Source: Lantana camara (lineage: Eukaryota > Streptophyta > Magnoliopsida > Lamiales > Verbenaceae). Taken from it: a DNA stretch of 64,000 nucleotides. The notes beneath the pieces were generated by a model that worked only from the letters and a program-made list of their open reading frames with translations, did no database searches and was not told the DNA's origin. Of the stretch, positions 31,796 to 43,401 are shown piece by piece (the stretch's first letter is position 1; every line of letters begins with the position of its first letter). The stretch is taken from assembly GCA_037501455.1 (NCBI GenBank), contig CM074864.1:25724001-25788000 (forward strand), given 5' to 3'. A program made the translations under genes and the position numbers.

Positions 31796-33730
31796 TATTA
31801 GGAATAGTGCCCTAGAAAACCGATTGTATATCCGCTTTGTACTTTTCCTTATTGTGATCACAGATAATCTTTGAATAAAATAACGAATTGAGGCAACACT
31901 TCTTTATATGCTCTAGTTTGGTATGCGTTTACTTTAGCTGTACATCTATGAGAACTCCCCTAATCCTGATGACTTTAGGACTCTTCCATTTAGGTGAAAT
32001 GGTTCATGAAACGAGCCCTATATCACATAAGTCATGATTAGTAAAATACTCCAAGCCGATGAGCCCTACAGACAGTGGGAGTGTCAACCTGACTCCTCTA
32101 AGGCTTGCTTGTGGGATCACGCCCTTAAGAAGGACCACCTTGTTTCATGGAGGTGCAAAGTGTATAGTTGATACGTGCGTGATACATGAGGGTGCTTACT
32201 TCTAAAGTAAGTTCATTAAGGTGCCCGTGTGAGAAGATTCCTAAATGGGAAACGAAGTTTCTATTTCAAGAAATGGAAACTTCCAGATTAGGAAATATCT
32301 CACGAGTCATTGATGTGATTAATTGATCCTTAGACTTGAGGTTCCATGTCACTTTATGAGTTAACTCTGTAGTCTTAGGTTTAAGTTTTAAAGGCTGTCG
32401 CCTTAGACAACTGATTTAAGGCTTATGCTGGGGCTTCACAAGTGATTCACGAAAATGAATGAGAATCAAGAAAGGACCTACGCTTGCATTTGCAAGGTGA
32501 TCTCTTATTGTGTAAGTCATTCATATGCCATATGGAGTCCTTGGCCAAGGCAGTAGTAATGACATCCAGAAAAGGGTTTCCTGGATTGAGATCAAATGGA
32601 TATGAAATGCACTTAGCTTTAAGACCAGATTATTAGGGTTCTGATTATTCCCTTACCCTAGATCTTGGTTGAGAGATAGTAAGTAGGAGGATTGTATCTC
32701 ACATGAATCAATGACTTAAAGGTTCTGTCAAATCGAGACATTCCAATTCAGCTAGGGGTTAAACACCTGTTGCTAGACTATGGTCGTTTAATCTGTGGAC
32801 TGATTAATCAATTAGTGAATTAATTAATTAGGGTCACTGCTAATTGAATTGAGAACCCAGAGGGTCACACACAATAACTTCGTTACATGAGTTAAGGCTT
32901 TAAAATGATTAAACGAGTTGATCATACCAAGAGGGTTCCACACGTGTGAAACACACGTGTGGGTCACGTGAGTGACACATGTCATACATGGACACGTGAG
33001 CACCACACGTGTATAATTATTTATGTATTGAATAATTAACGTGTTAATTATTTAATAGAGTTTGGTTTAATTTTGAATTAAAATGAAAGTCTTATTTTGG
33101 AGAAATTAATCTATTTAATTAATTATGAATTAATTAATTAGATAAACAAGTTATTTATTTATTAATAAATAAAGTATAATATTATCCAAAAGAAGTTTGG
33201 ATATTTTTAGCTCTCTTAAAAATTGATTTGAATTAGAATTCAAAGTCAAAGTTTGGAATTACTTGATGATCAAGTAATAAGAGAGAGGGACCAAATCCTT
33301 AGTCCAATAGGACTAGGTTCGGCGTCCCCCTCTTGCTATATAGAGGGGAGCTCGAGCTCCCCTTAAGGATTGATTGAATTCTTTTGGTTCATGTGTTGAA
33401 CACCATCCTTTCTCCAAGATAAAATAAACCCTAGGTTAAGCCTAAACACTAACTAGAGAACTAGCATCCTTACTAGTTAGATGGTGGTCAAGTTGGTGGA
33501 CTATCTCTAGAGAGCTTCAAGTTAGAAGTTTTTAAAGATTCGAGCTTTACCAAGGAGATGGGATCAAGCCGTGAGAAGAGCGTTCTTGGGTGGCTTGAAA
33601 CGCTTCAAGAAAGACTATTGAAAAGTAAGTTTCTAATCTATACGAATTCGGATTCACGATTACGAGTTTCAATCCTTTTTGTTGGAAACTTTTTAAATTT
33701 TCTCTGCTTTCTGATTCATGTTTTCTAACA
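31796..33730 (+). repeat. 3' LTR of copia 2
   Basis: 1935 bp, starting TATTAGG where the 5' LTR has TGTTAGG (terminal TG lost by G to A) and ending TCTAACA. Contains five CACGTG boxes and TATATA near 33338. It carries segments (for example near 32590-32630 and 33120-33140) absent from the 5' LTR. Confidence 0.92.
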
Positions 33731-33735
33731 AAAAC

Positions 33736-33902
33736 TACTACTGTTCTTCTAAGGTGAGAGTGAGAGTGAGAGGTGGATGTGTATTTATAAGTTTGGGGGG
33801 GGGGGGGGGGGGGGGGGGGAGGGGATCTGAATTGGAGAAGGAATTGGAAACAATTAAAGTGCAAAAACGTGTTTCCCTTCCCTTTTAGGATTCACGATTA
33901 AC
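33736..33902 (-). promoter_or_regulatory. internal promoter of A with a G25 tract
   Basis: TATAAATA on the minus strand at 33789-33782, between the palindromes and the ORF1 leader. A run of 25 G (33795-33819) lies immediately upstream of the TATA box in element orientation (as C25). Equivalent TATA boxes occur in B and C; the homopolymer does not. Confidence 0.6.
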
Positions 33903-34035
33903 CCAGGTAACGGGCGTTACTGGATTCATGCTTGCTACGAGTAACACCCGTTACTCCTATTATCCCAGACGCCTGTACCTATTAATGGGCATTACCATAA
34001 AAAACACAGAAGGAGGTGTAACGCCCGTTATTACC
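33903..34035 (-). repeat. palindrome cluster (A, internal)
   Basis: 33903-33923 around GTAACGGGCGTTAC; 33939-33956 arms GAGTAAC/GTTACTC; worn units near 33977-33996 and 34016-34035. Same family as the LTR palindromes, placed upstream of the internal TATA box. Confidence 0.85.
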
Positions 34036-34321
34036 AATTTCACACGAAATCACACGTTTGAGACTAACATACATCGGATGGTGGTTAATCACATTAATTA
34101 ACACAAATTAACTCATAAAATTCAATCAAATTATAGTGCACCAATCTTGAAGTCACATCAACATCTGAATAGGTTACATCAATTCATTCTCCACACAAAC
34201 AAGTCAAGTTCATGCACACACCAATGAACAAAGTAAATGGACCTTGATATCGACATTAAAGCTCAGATCACGGTCCTTGCTTCCATTTCACACTCCAGAT
34301 GTCTAACAACGCCTCAAGAAC

Positions 34322-34435
34322 CTGCAAAACGAGAGAGAGATAACTAAAATTAACACGAGAGTAACGAGAACGAAAGGAAAAGAAAGAAAGGAAGAAGAAG
34401 AAAGGAGAGAGAGAAAAAAGTTCTAAGTTATAGTC
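34322..34435 (-). promoter_or_regulatory. pyrimidine tract and acceptor-like AG (A)
   Basis: The minus strand is a long C/T tract ending in TTTTGCAG (AG at 34323-34322). Same position as in C and B. Confidence 0.45.
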
Positions 34436-36134
34436 GTTAGCTTGACTTTGGGAACCGGATCAGGGATGAACAATCCCAATGTGATGAGTCACAAGGAGTG
34501 ACTTCGTTTTTGCTACCCACTACACCCGATCTTCAATTCCACGTATCTATTTCCAATACATCCTTATTCCTTGCGCATTGAAACTGCGGTCCCTTGCAAC
34601 ACTCATCTGGAGACGGTGGTGGCTTCACGGAACTAAAAATCCTAATCTCCATTCTTTGGTTTCCTATGTTGAACGTGAGAAATCCATTTTGAACATCAAT
34701 ATTTGCTTCGGCCATGTCTAGAAATGGCCTCCCAAGAATCAGTGACATACTCTCATCGTCCTCGACATCAAGAACTACAAAATCATTAGGGATGTGAAAT
34801 TTACCAACTTTAACCAACACATCTTCAACAATTCCTACTGGGTATTTCACCGACTGTCAGCTAATTGGAGCGTCATATTAGTTGGGATTAACTCTTTCAC
34901 TCCTAGTTTCCTGCAAGTAGATAAAGGGATTAGACTTACACTAGCTCTTAAATCACATAAAACATTACGAAACTATAAAGAACCAATAGTTAGAGGGATA
35001 GAAAAACTCCCGGGATCCTTGAGTTTTGGAGGAAGCCTACCTTAGATGACGGCACTACTTTCCTTGGTGAGTGCCACGGTGGCGAAGTCTTCTGGCCTCC
35101 TTTTCCCCAAAACCAAGTCCTTCAGGAATTTCCAGTATGTAGGCATCTGAGCTAATGCCTCTGTAACGGGAGGTTAATGTAAAGCTGCTTGAATACATTG
35201 AGAAATTTTTTGAACTGCTTTACCATGTTCTTTTCCTAGATTCGTCGAGGGGGAGGAACCTGTGGCATAAAACTCTTTTGTGCCACATTCTCTTTTGGCT
35301 TTGAAGGGGGCTCTTCCTTTTTCTCCTCTATGCTCACCTTCTCAACCTCAACTACCTCTTCAACCTTCTTACCAGCTAAGTTATCTATATCAGAATTTGT
35401 AGTCAACTTTGGTACGTCATACTCCTGACCAGCTCTTACCGTGATGGACTTGTAATGCTCCTTAGGATTGTTTTCAGTTTGACTCGGCAGCATTCCTGGG
35501 CCCCTCATATTCAAAGATTGGGCAATCTGACCAATTTGAGTCTCTAAATTCTTGTTCTGATTTACCACCTGTTCTAATTGAGTTTCCAATTTCTGATATC
35601 TATTAGTAGAGACACTTATAAAGTTCTCAAGAGCTGCTTCCCATCCCTACTTTTGCCCCTGTTGAGGTGGTGGGGTATCGTATGGAGCCGGTGGTCTCGT
35701 TTGAAACTGAGGCCTCTGTTAAAATTGTGGTCTAGGTTGAGGTGGTGGTTGTTGGACAATCTGATTGTTAGACCAAGAGAAATGGGGATGATTCTTCCAT
35801 CCTGGGTTGTAGGTGTTGGAGTATGGATCGTTCACCGGTTTGGAATTATTCACATAGCTCACTTGCTCTTACACCTGTTCACCTGCATTGGTATAAGGAC
35901 ATACGTCAAATGCATGTGGACCACTACAAATTTCACAAGTTACCTGAACTGGTTGGGTTGGTTTCCCAACTGCATTCACAGAAAGTCGATCCAATTTCTT
36001 GCTAAGGGCCTCGAATTTAGCATTGATGGCGGTTAGGCCATCCAGCTCTGAGACTCCTGCCTGCATCTTGATTGGTTGGGAATGGCTCATTTCATGCATA
36101 AAAACATCATTTTGTGACATGTTATCTAACAGTT
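34436..36134 (-). pseudogene. gag-pro: gag (C-terminal part)-protease of A
   Basis: Resumes gag after element B at codons for LLDNMSQNDVF, then the zinc knuckle CEICSGPHAFDVC, a proline/glutamine-rich spacer, a coiled-coil-like stretch (LEQVVNQNKNLETQIGQIAQ) and protease. The active site reads CDLRAS: the Asp is kept (34954-34952) but the following Gly is Arg (34948-34946). The LILGRPFL flap region is intact. Stops and shifts interrupt the frame. The protein ends ANDYNLEL plus a hydrophobic run encoded by the pyrimidine tract. No RT follows. Confidence 0.82.
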
Positions 36135-37592
36135 TGTTGTTGTTTGGATTCAACTAAGTTAAAACCAATCGTGCAAGTGTACACTAAATCTACGCGTAGC
36201 ACAATAGGATCGTACCCACAGGGAAGGGAAATCAATCACTACTCAATATTTAATTCTAATCTAAAGACCGAACGATATCAAGTTGTTATTAATCTACTAA
36301 ACTGAAATTAACCAATTAACTAAAAGCAAGCACAAGTAACTACTAAAACATGTGGATTAAATTCAATAAACTAAGTAGGTAGGAGAGTAATGACTTATGC
36401 ATTCAAGATTCAATACAATACTCATTTGACAAGTGTAATTCTACAACCTAGTCACTTATATATGAATTATCCTCTCTCAAGGTATAACCATGTATTTAAT
36501 TAAGCTCAACGTTGCTCTCGCAATCATCAATGTATTAATTAAACCAATAAGACCAAGACTAGTGCAATTCCTATTCTAGCGGCTTGGCATGGAATAAGAT
36601 TTACTGTTGTATAGATCAGAACCAAATCTCTTTGCATTCATACAATCTACTAGTTTATGAAAACCTTCTCAATTACTATTAACCTTTCAATTCTCAAGTA
36701 ATTCTAGATTATGCTAAGGGTAATCAGGCCTTCACAATTCCATTCAAACCAATCTCTACACTAAGAATTAGCACAAGTCATTCAAGCATCATATCAAACA
36801 CATATCATACATTCATCATCACTTCCCTAGCACTAGGGGTTTAGCTACTCAGAATTAGAACATAACTCATAAAAGTAACGTAAATTGCATTAAAGAAATT
36901 TATGTTTATCAAATCAAAACAAAGTCTCAAAATCAAACTCATAAACATTCAGCAGAAATCCGAAAAAATGAATCTAACATCTAACCGAATTTAAACAAGG
37001 CTTAAAGAAAATAGTTTGATAATTAAAGCACTAAATAAACTGAAAAATCAAAATTGTGTAAGAACTCGATCCTTTTGTCTTCTCGAAATTCTCTGAAAAA
37101 CTCTTCAAAACTCCAAAACTTCTCTCCTTAGGTTAGGTTACGAACGGAAGAAGAACTCCCTCAAAAAACTCCAAAAAGCACTTAAATAGCTGCCCAAAAT
37201 TCTATCTCGCCGCCCTAGGTAACGAGTGTTACCTATCTATGCGCAATCCTCGTTAACGCCCGTTACTGCCTTGAAATCGCAATAACGCTTTTATAAGTGG
37301 TAACGGGCGTTACCACTTTCCTTCTGCCCATGGTTAACGGGCGTTATCCCTCTGATTCGCTAAAAGTCATGCTCTTGTGTCTGTTAACTGGGGTTAACAA
37401 CTTTGCACTACCAATGGGTAACGAGAGTTACTCTTTTTTCCTCCAAAAACGTGTGAATTCATCTTGCTTTGTCGTTTCTTATTTCCAACTCAATAATTAC
37501 CTAAATGGAGCAAAATAAACACATAAACGCATCAAACGACACAAAAATATACTCTAATTAACACTTAAATCCATAAGAATTCACACTCAAAA
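36135..37592 (-). repeat. 3' LTR of B
   Basis: 1458 bp, TGTTGTTGTTTGG at the left edge. Palindromes at 37216-37235 (arms TAGGTAAC/GTTACCTA), 37295-37318 (arms AAGTGGTAACG/CGTTACCACTT), then worn units to about 37433, including TGTTAAC/GTTAACA near 37382-37399. TATTTAAG (minus) at 37188-37181 follows them. Confidence 0.9.
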
Positions 37593-39142
37593 AATTCCGT
37601 CACACTTGCTTATTGCTCGTCCTCGAGTAATATGAAAATAAAGAAAACACATCCCCATCAGACCTCATCCTCAAAGCAATCATCGAACCTTCGCCTAAAC
37701 AAGTCTAGCAAATTAAATCAAGTACTCATGACACAAGATCATCAAACATAGTATGAAAAGTATACCCTTGTGTAGTGTGTGAATTCGAACGAAATAATGT
37801 ACAAGGACTAGAATGACAAATTCACAACTTCCTCCAAAGTTCTAATCATCAACTTCGGAATACACTCTTCGCACCTATATCCACTAATGGAGTTAACTCG
37901 AAACTCAGGATCTGTAGGTCTTTTGAGCTTGTAATGTAGGCTTCGGGTAAGGTTATGGAAATTTGGATCAAGTGACTACTGACCAAGCTTACATCATTCA
38001 ATCTATACTAAACATGACACTCTTCTTTAGCTATAAAACACTAATTTCCTCCAAACATTTGTATCCCACCTCTCGATTTCACATTCTGCCTAAATATTTT
38101 TCTCTTCTTTTGCTCTTACTTTTCTTTCATATCTTTTCTTTTCCCAACTTTCTCTCATTGTCTTTTTTTTTTTTTTTTTTCTATTTCAATCACAAGAATA
38201 ATCAAAAGGGATTCAGAAGATAGATATTCACTATAAAAATCAAATGAGCAAGCCTTGGTGTCAAAAGAACAAGGTAGGTATACTTATGTTGTGCAATTGG
38301 CTTATAACGTGGCTACAAAAATCTCTACACAACAATTAGGCTCAGCGGGGTCAATAAGACTACGTTATTTAGTGAAAAATGGCTAAAAATTAAAGGTTTA
38401 ATCTCCTCCGACAACGAATGCCTACTTCACTTCCTTAATCTTTTATTAACTCAAAATTTCACCTCAATAGGACTAAAATGCATCTTAATCAAATCTAAGA
38501 CTTATTTGGAAATCGTCAATTCACTTTTCTAAGCAAAGTATAATGTCACGTTCAAAAAGTGCACAAAATAAAGGGCATACTAACACAGTAAGTCATCCAA
38601 TCTCATGCAAATTCCTCGAATCAAATTGCCTAACTTATTCTAGCCAAAGCTCAACAATCAAACCCAAAGAAAAAGTTCAAAACGGGGGAAAATTTTCCAA
38701 AGGTCTCATAATCTCTCAACCCATAGCAAATCCCAAGTGTAATAAGGCATTTCAACATGTAAATATCCAATAAAAATTGATAACATCCCTAGACTACTCC
38801 CCCACACTTAATCTTAGCAATGTCCTCATGCAAATGAAAGAATTAAAGTTCAATAAAACTCCCCGATCACTTGAAGACCTGGCAACGTGCTAGCAAGCTT
38901 CCAAAACCTGAAATATGTGACTAAAAAAAACACGGATCAAGTGCAAAGGCAATTGACAATGAACATGCAGTCAACAATCAACACATAAGACACAACTTCG
39001 AGGTAAGAAAGGGCACATTGCATAAGAATAATGGAGTTTAAAACAAAAGCAAAGAAATAACCGTATCAAAATCATCCAACATATCAACAAATATCTCTAA
39101 AAAGAATGTCTAAAAATCAGGGGGAAAATGATAATAGCAGAA
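37593..39142 (-). other. polypurine tract and 3' non-coding region of B
   Basis: The tract (37593-37608) reads CAAGTGTGACGGAATT on the minus strand, slightly decayed relative to A. A better match, TTAAGTGTGGGGGAG, lies at 38811-38797. No coding frame. A T-run at 38163-38181 is a simple repeat. Confidence 0.7.
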
Positions 39143-40384
39143 TCAGGGTGATGGGGTTCCTCCAAAATACTGATCAATACGAGCACAGAACACTTCAAAC
39201 TTCGCCTCCAACTGAGCCTCCCACGCATCAAATCGCTCATCCACATAATGTGCTAGATCTTCAACCACTGCGATCACAGTGGTCAAATCAGCCCTTTATC
39301 CTGCCAACTCTGTGAGAAGTCCTCTCACAGTAACCGGAGCTCCATTAGCTTCATTGACAACAACCGGTGCGACACTGGGAAGGATCCCAAACTCATCATC
39401 TGACCTATCGGGAATCTGAGCTAAAAGCTCCCTCTGCACCTCCGTAAGCTCCTCAAAACGATCCTTGCCCCAGCTATATATCCGCCAGAGCCTGTCTCTA
39501 TCCCGAATTGGCCACCAAGGCAAAATATGCTCGTTGAGGTGTCCACTCTTCCATGCAATAGCCAAGCCTACATTCGCCAAGTACTATGGACCAATATCAT
39601 TGCCAAAATCAATGGGCAACAATCCCCCTAGGCCTCCAATGCATCTCACGGGAAACATAGTGACAAAAACGCCGCGTGCTATCGTCCGGTAACACTCCCA
39701 GCAATCTTCTCAAGCTTCCAAATAAATTCAATCGTTCTATCAAACTTGATGCCTTCCTTCATCATGTACATTATTCCCAGCTTAGTCTCATTAATGTAGC
39801 TATCTCTCCCATATTGAGCACAAAATCCCATCCCCAAAATCCTATGAACTAGCACCCAAGCCAATGAATCAAGGTAGCTATCATGTGTATTCCGGGGGGG
39901 AATAACTAGTAACACCCTTTCGCAATGGGAAGGATCTCCATACCGCCTCTCTCTGAGCATCATTCCATTTAGGCAAAGAAGTAGTGGCATTAGCTGGAAA
40001 ACGAAGAATCTCCCTTATCCGGCCCGCATTCCAAACTTTAGTTTCCCGGTCATCCAGAGTGAACGTTAGAGTGTTATCCACCGGGTTAAAATTCATTGTG
40101 GTGAAGAAAGCGGTCGTCATCTCGGCATAAGTCAAATCTTTCCTAGTAAGGAAAGGTAACCAGCCGATGTTATCAAACAAACTTTTCATTTCTACCCCAA
40201 TCTCAAATTTCGCCATCCATGTTTCGTTGAAGAACCTAGTAGACACAATGTTTCTAGTTAAATTCCTCTAGAAGGGGTTACCCATAGCATTCACCATTAT
40301 ATTGACCGACTCCGTTGATTGATGACTCAATGGAGAAGAAGCAGTGAAAGGCTCGATAGACCAAAAACTCTTATTACGACCCAT
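39143..40384 (-). pseudogene. Athila ORF1-like gene of B
   Basis: Starts ATGGGTCGTAATAAG (40384) right after TATAG-GTACG, a likely acceptor. Conserved blocks as in A: STRFFNETWMAKFEI, TYAEMTTAFFTTMNFNPVDN, IREILRFPANA, then the DIGP-TAG-YLANVGLAIAWKS junction and a helical tail ending DQYFGGTPSP. Breaks: TAG at 40270-40268 early on, a shift at a C7 run near 39893-39899, a second shift near 39680, TAG at 39586-39584 (the site shared with A) and TAA at 39298-39296. Function of the family is unknown. Confidence 0.72.
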
Positions 40385-41000
40385 CGTACCTATACCATTC
40401 AAATAAGACAAGAAAAAGCACATAAAAATCAATCTTAAGTCATTCCAACAATTTATCGAACACCTTGTGTGCACTACCCTAGGGTGTGAGTTTTGATCAA
40501 GATTCTTTAATCTACCCAATCCAATTCAACAACGCTCTAATGAGTTATGAATCAAGTTTAAAAATTCTCCAAAATCAATTACCCAATCGAAATTCAAAGG
40601 CTAGCTAGAGACTAGGGTTCTTCCAAAATTTACTCAATTCAAGATAAAATCACTACAAACTATTAATCCTATCTGTAACATGCATAAATTCTCCAAATTC
40701 AACAATTCTAGCCCATAATTCATCTTATATTGGAAGAATTCATTCTAACATCAAGCTTAGAGACGGGTATTACTTACCAATTCAAGCTTAGACAGAAAAG
40801 AGTATGTGTGATGTTGGTGGTGCCTTGATTAGGAAGAATTGCTTGCTTCTCTTCTAAGAGATTCTGTTTATGTGAGAAAAGAAGAGAGGGTAGGCCAAAT
40901 ATATAGGTTATGGTGGGGTAGGGCCTAAGTTGAGAGGAAATAGGATTTAAACTTCAAACACAAGTCTTCCCCCTTTAAAATTAAAACGAGATTTCGGGCC
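40385..41000 (-). promoter_or_regulatory. ORF1 intron, leader and internal promoter of B
   Basis: GTAAGTAAT begins at 40777 and ATAG ends at 40390 on the minus strand (388-nt intron candidate). TATATATTT lies near 40900, with a leader containing CACCACCAAC. Same order as A and C. Confidence 0.55.
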
Positions 41001-41199
41001 GTTAATGGGCGTTACCAAATTATAGCTACCAGGAGAAATGCTCGTTACTCCAACTGTCCTACACGCCTGTCCCATTAACGGGCGTTACCTAAAATGAACT
41101 GAAGAGGTGTAACGCCTGTTACCAACTATGCTTGAGATGCTTAACTCCATTGACGGGCGTTACCGGAAAAGGCCTAGAAGGGGGTAACGCCCATTACTC
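41001..41199 (-). repeat. palindrome cluster (B, internal)
   Basis: Several GTAACG-SS-CGTTAC units in various states of wear: 41001-41015, about 41072-41089, 41107-41123, about 41150-41164 and about 41180-41198. They lie upstream of the internal TATA-like box. Confidence 0.8.
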
Positions 41200-41490
41200 A
41201 CATTCTCGCACAAAACTCAACTTTACCCAAAAGCTAACTTGGATGGTGCTTAATCACGTTAATTCCCACAGATTAACTCAAAATTTTCAATCAAACCATA
41301 GTGCACCAGTCTTGCAACACACAAATATCTCAAAGCACATATTGCAAAATATCACAACAATTCATTCTCCTGACAAGAAAATTCAATCATGCGCACACAT
41401 GGTCAGACACAACAAAAATGAACCTTAATGCCGATATTAAAGCTCAAATCACGGTCCTTGCCTCCATGCTCTGATAACACCTCACTTAAC

Positions 41491-41595
41491 CTGCACAACA
41501 GGAGAGAGAACTAAAATTAAATGAGAAAAACGAGGAAAATGAAAGGAACAAAAAAGAAAAGAAAAGAAAAGAAACAAGAGAGAGGAATTAGTTCT
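41491..41595 (-). promoter_or_regulatory. pyrimidine tract and acceptor-like AG (B)
   Basis: The minus strand is T/C-rich and ends TTGTGCAG (AG at 41492-41491), matching A and C. Confidence 0.42.
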
Positions 41596-42963
41596 AAGTT
41601 ATAGTCGTTAGCGTGACTTTGGAAATTAGATTGGGGATTAACAATCCCCTCGTGACAAGTCATAGGGCGTGACCTCGTTCTTGTTGCCCACCACACCCAC
41701 GTATCTAATTCCGACACATTCTTCATCCTTAATTGTTGAGATTTCGGTTTTCTCCCCCAATTAATAGAATCTCTTTCGTTTAAGAACCGTAACACTCCAT
41801 CTGATGTCTCACTTATAGCCCCGGTCATACAACACACATCCGGTGCCAAAGGTGATGCCATGGAGATAATAGTACTAAACTCCATTCTCTCATCTCCTAT
41901 TTTGAATGTGAGAAGTCCATTCTGCATAATTCACTTGCTCTTGCACCTGTTCTCCAGCATTGGTATGAGGACACACGTTAAATGCATATGGACCACCACA
42001 AATTTCACAAATCACCTGAACTGGTTGGGCTTGTGTCCCAACTGCATTCATAGAGAGTTGGTCCAATCTCTTGTTAAGAGCTTCAAACTAGGTATTAATG
42101 GAGGTTAATCCATCTCGTTCTGCAACTATGGCTTGCACTTTAGCTGGTTTGGAATAACTCTTATCATGTACAAAAACATCATTTTGTGACATATTATCTA
42201 GCAGTTCTTTAGCAATGGTCTCAGATTTGGACAAGATTACTCCGCCAGCAGTTGCATCCATCGCTCCTCTGTATGTAGGGGACATCCCATTATAGAAAGT
42301 CTGAATCAATAACCAACCGAGAATCCCATGATGAGGGCATTTCTTCTGCAAATCCTTAAATCTTTCCCACGCCTCATAGAAGGATTATCCATGTAGTTGT
42401 CTGAAACCTTGAAAATCATTCTTGTACTTCGTGGTCTTGCTGAGAGGGAAGAACTTGGCTAAGAAAGCCTGAGAAAGCGCATCCCACGTCTGAGAGGACT
42501 CATTTGGTACAGTACTTAACCATGCTTTGGCTCTTTCCCTTAGTGAAAATGGGAAAAGCCTGACTCAAATAGCATCAGTTGTGACATTGTGGATCTTGAA
42601 GGTATCGCACACCTCAAGAAAATACTCAGGATGTGATGTCGGATCTTCCAGCGACAATCCTAAAAACGGATTGTTCTGCAGCAAGTTGAATACAGTTGGT
42701 TTGATCTCAAAGTAGTTTGCCCCAATCGGGGGACGGGCTGCGGTCTGGATTGCTCCAGCATTTGGCAAGTTGTAATCTCTAATCGCAGAAGGAGGTGGAG
42801 GTGGTGGATCTACAACCCCTCTGCCTCTTGCATTCTTCGGATCTACTGCCATTGATTCGGTTGTGGATATCTTGCTTTTCTTTATCTTCTTCCTAACAGC
42901 ATTGAGTGTTCTCTCAATTTCCAGATCATAAGGAACTAGTTCCGGATCTTGAGATCTTCACAT
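41517..42963 (-). pseudogene. gag-pro: gag fused to protease tail (B)
   Basis: The ATG (42963) is followed by TGA in place of a sense codon; a later in-frame Met (42852) opens 95 codons (IRDYNLPNAGAIQ, FLEVCDTFKIHNVT). Further stops split capsid (WLLIQTFYNGMSP) and the knuckle is CEICGGPYAFNVC, with the zinc His replaced by Tyr. After EQVNYA (about 41936) the sequence jumps to the last third of protease (QNGLLTFKIGDERMEF), so the active site is deleted. The frame ends ANDYNLEL plus a Phe/Leu-rich tail (to 41517). Confidence 0.82.
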
Positions 42964-43099
42964 GCACTGTATACATGTACACAGGAAAAGAAAATCCTTA
43001 GCTCAATTCCACAATGACAGAAAACTATGAACGCAAAGTAAAGTAATGGTCTAAAGCACTAGATCAAAATATTTAAGTAATATTGATTTAAAACGCCTT

Positions 43100-43116
43100 C
43101 CCCGGCAACGGCGCCA
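43100..43116 (-). other. primer binding site (tRNA-Asp type), B
   Basis: TGGCGCCGTTGCCGGGG on the minus strand, six bases from the LTR end. This site is typical of Athila-like elements. Confidence 0.88.
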
Positions 43117-43401
43117 AAAACTTGTTGTTGTTTGGATTCAACTAAGTTAAAACCAATCGTGCAAGTGTACACTTAATATACGTGTAGCATAATACAATCG
43201 TACCCACAGGGAAGGGAAATCAATCACTACTCAATATTTAATTCTAATCTACAGACCGAACGAGATCAAGTTGTTGTTATTAATCTACTAAACTGAAATT
43301 AACCAATTAACTAAAAGCAAGCACAAGTAATTACTAAAACACGTGGATTAAATTCAATAAACTAAGAAGGCAGAAGAGTAATGACTTATGCATTCAAGAT
43401 T

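Larger units (their letters stand above)
26084..33730 (+). mobile_element. Ty1/copia element 2, internally deleted
   Basis: 5' LTR 26084-27974, primer site 27977-27988, leader, start of gag at 30040, reverse transcriptase/RNase H remnant, polypurine tract 31785-31795, 3' LTR 31796-33730. It is flanked by the perfect target duplication AAAAC (26079-26083 and 33731-33735). Most of gag, all of protease and integrase are deleted. The deletion joins gag to the region just before RT. It cannot move alone but retains LTRs, primer site and polypurine tract. Confidence 0.95.

Noticed and set aside
33547..33864. 105-residue frame with a proline run
   Set aside because: It spans the LTR end of copia 2 and the G25 tract; the proline run is only the homopolymer.
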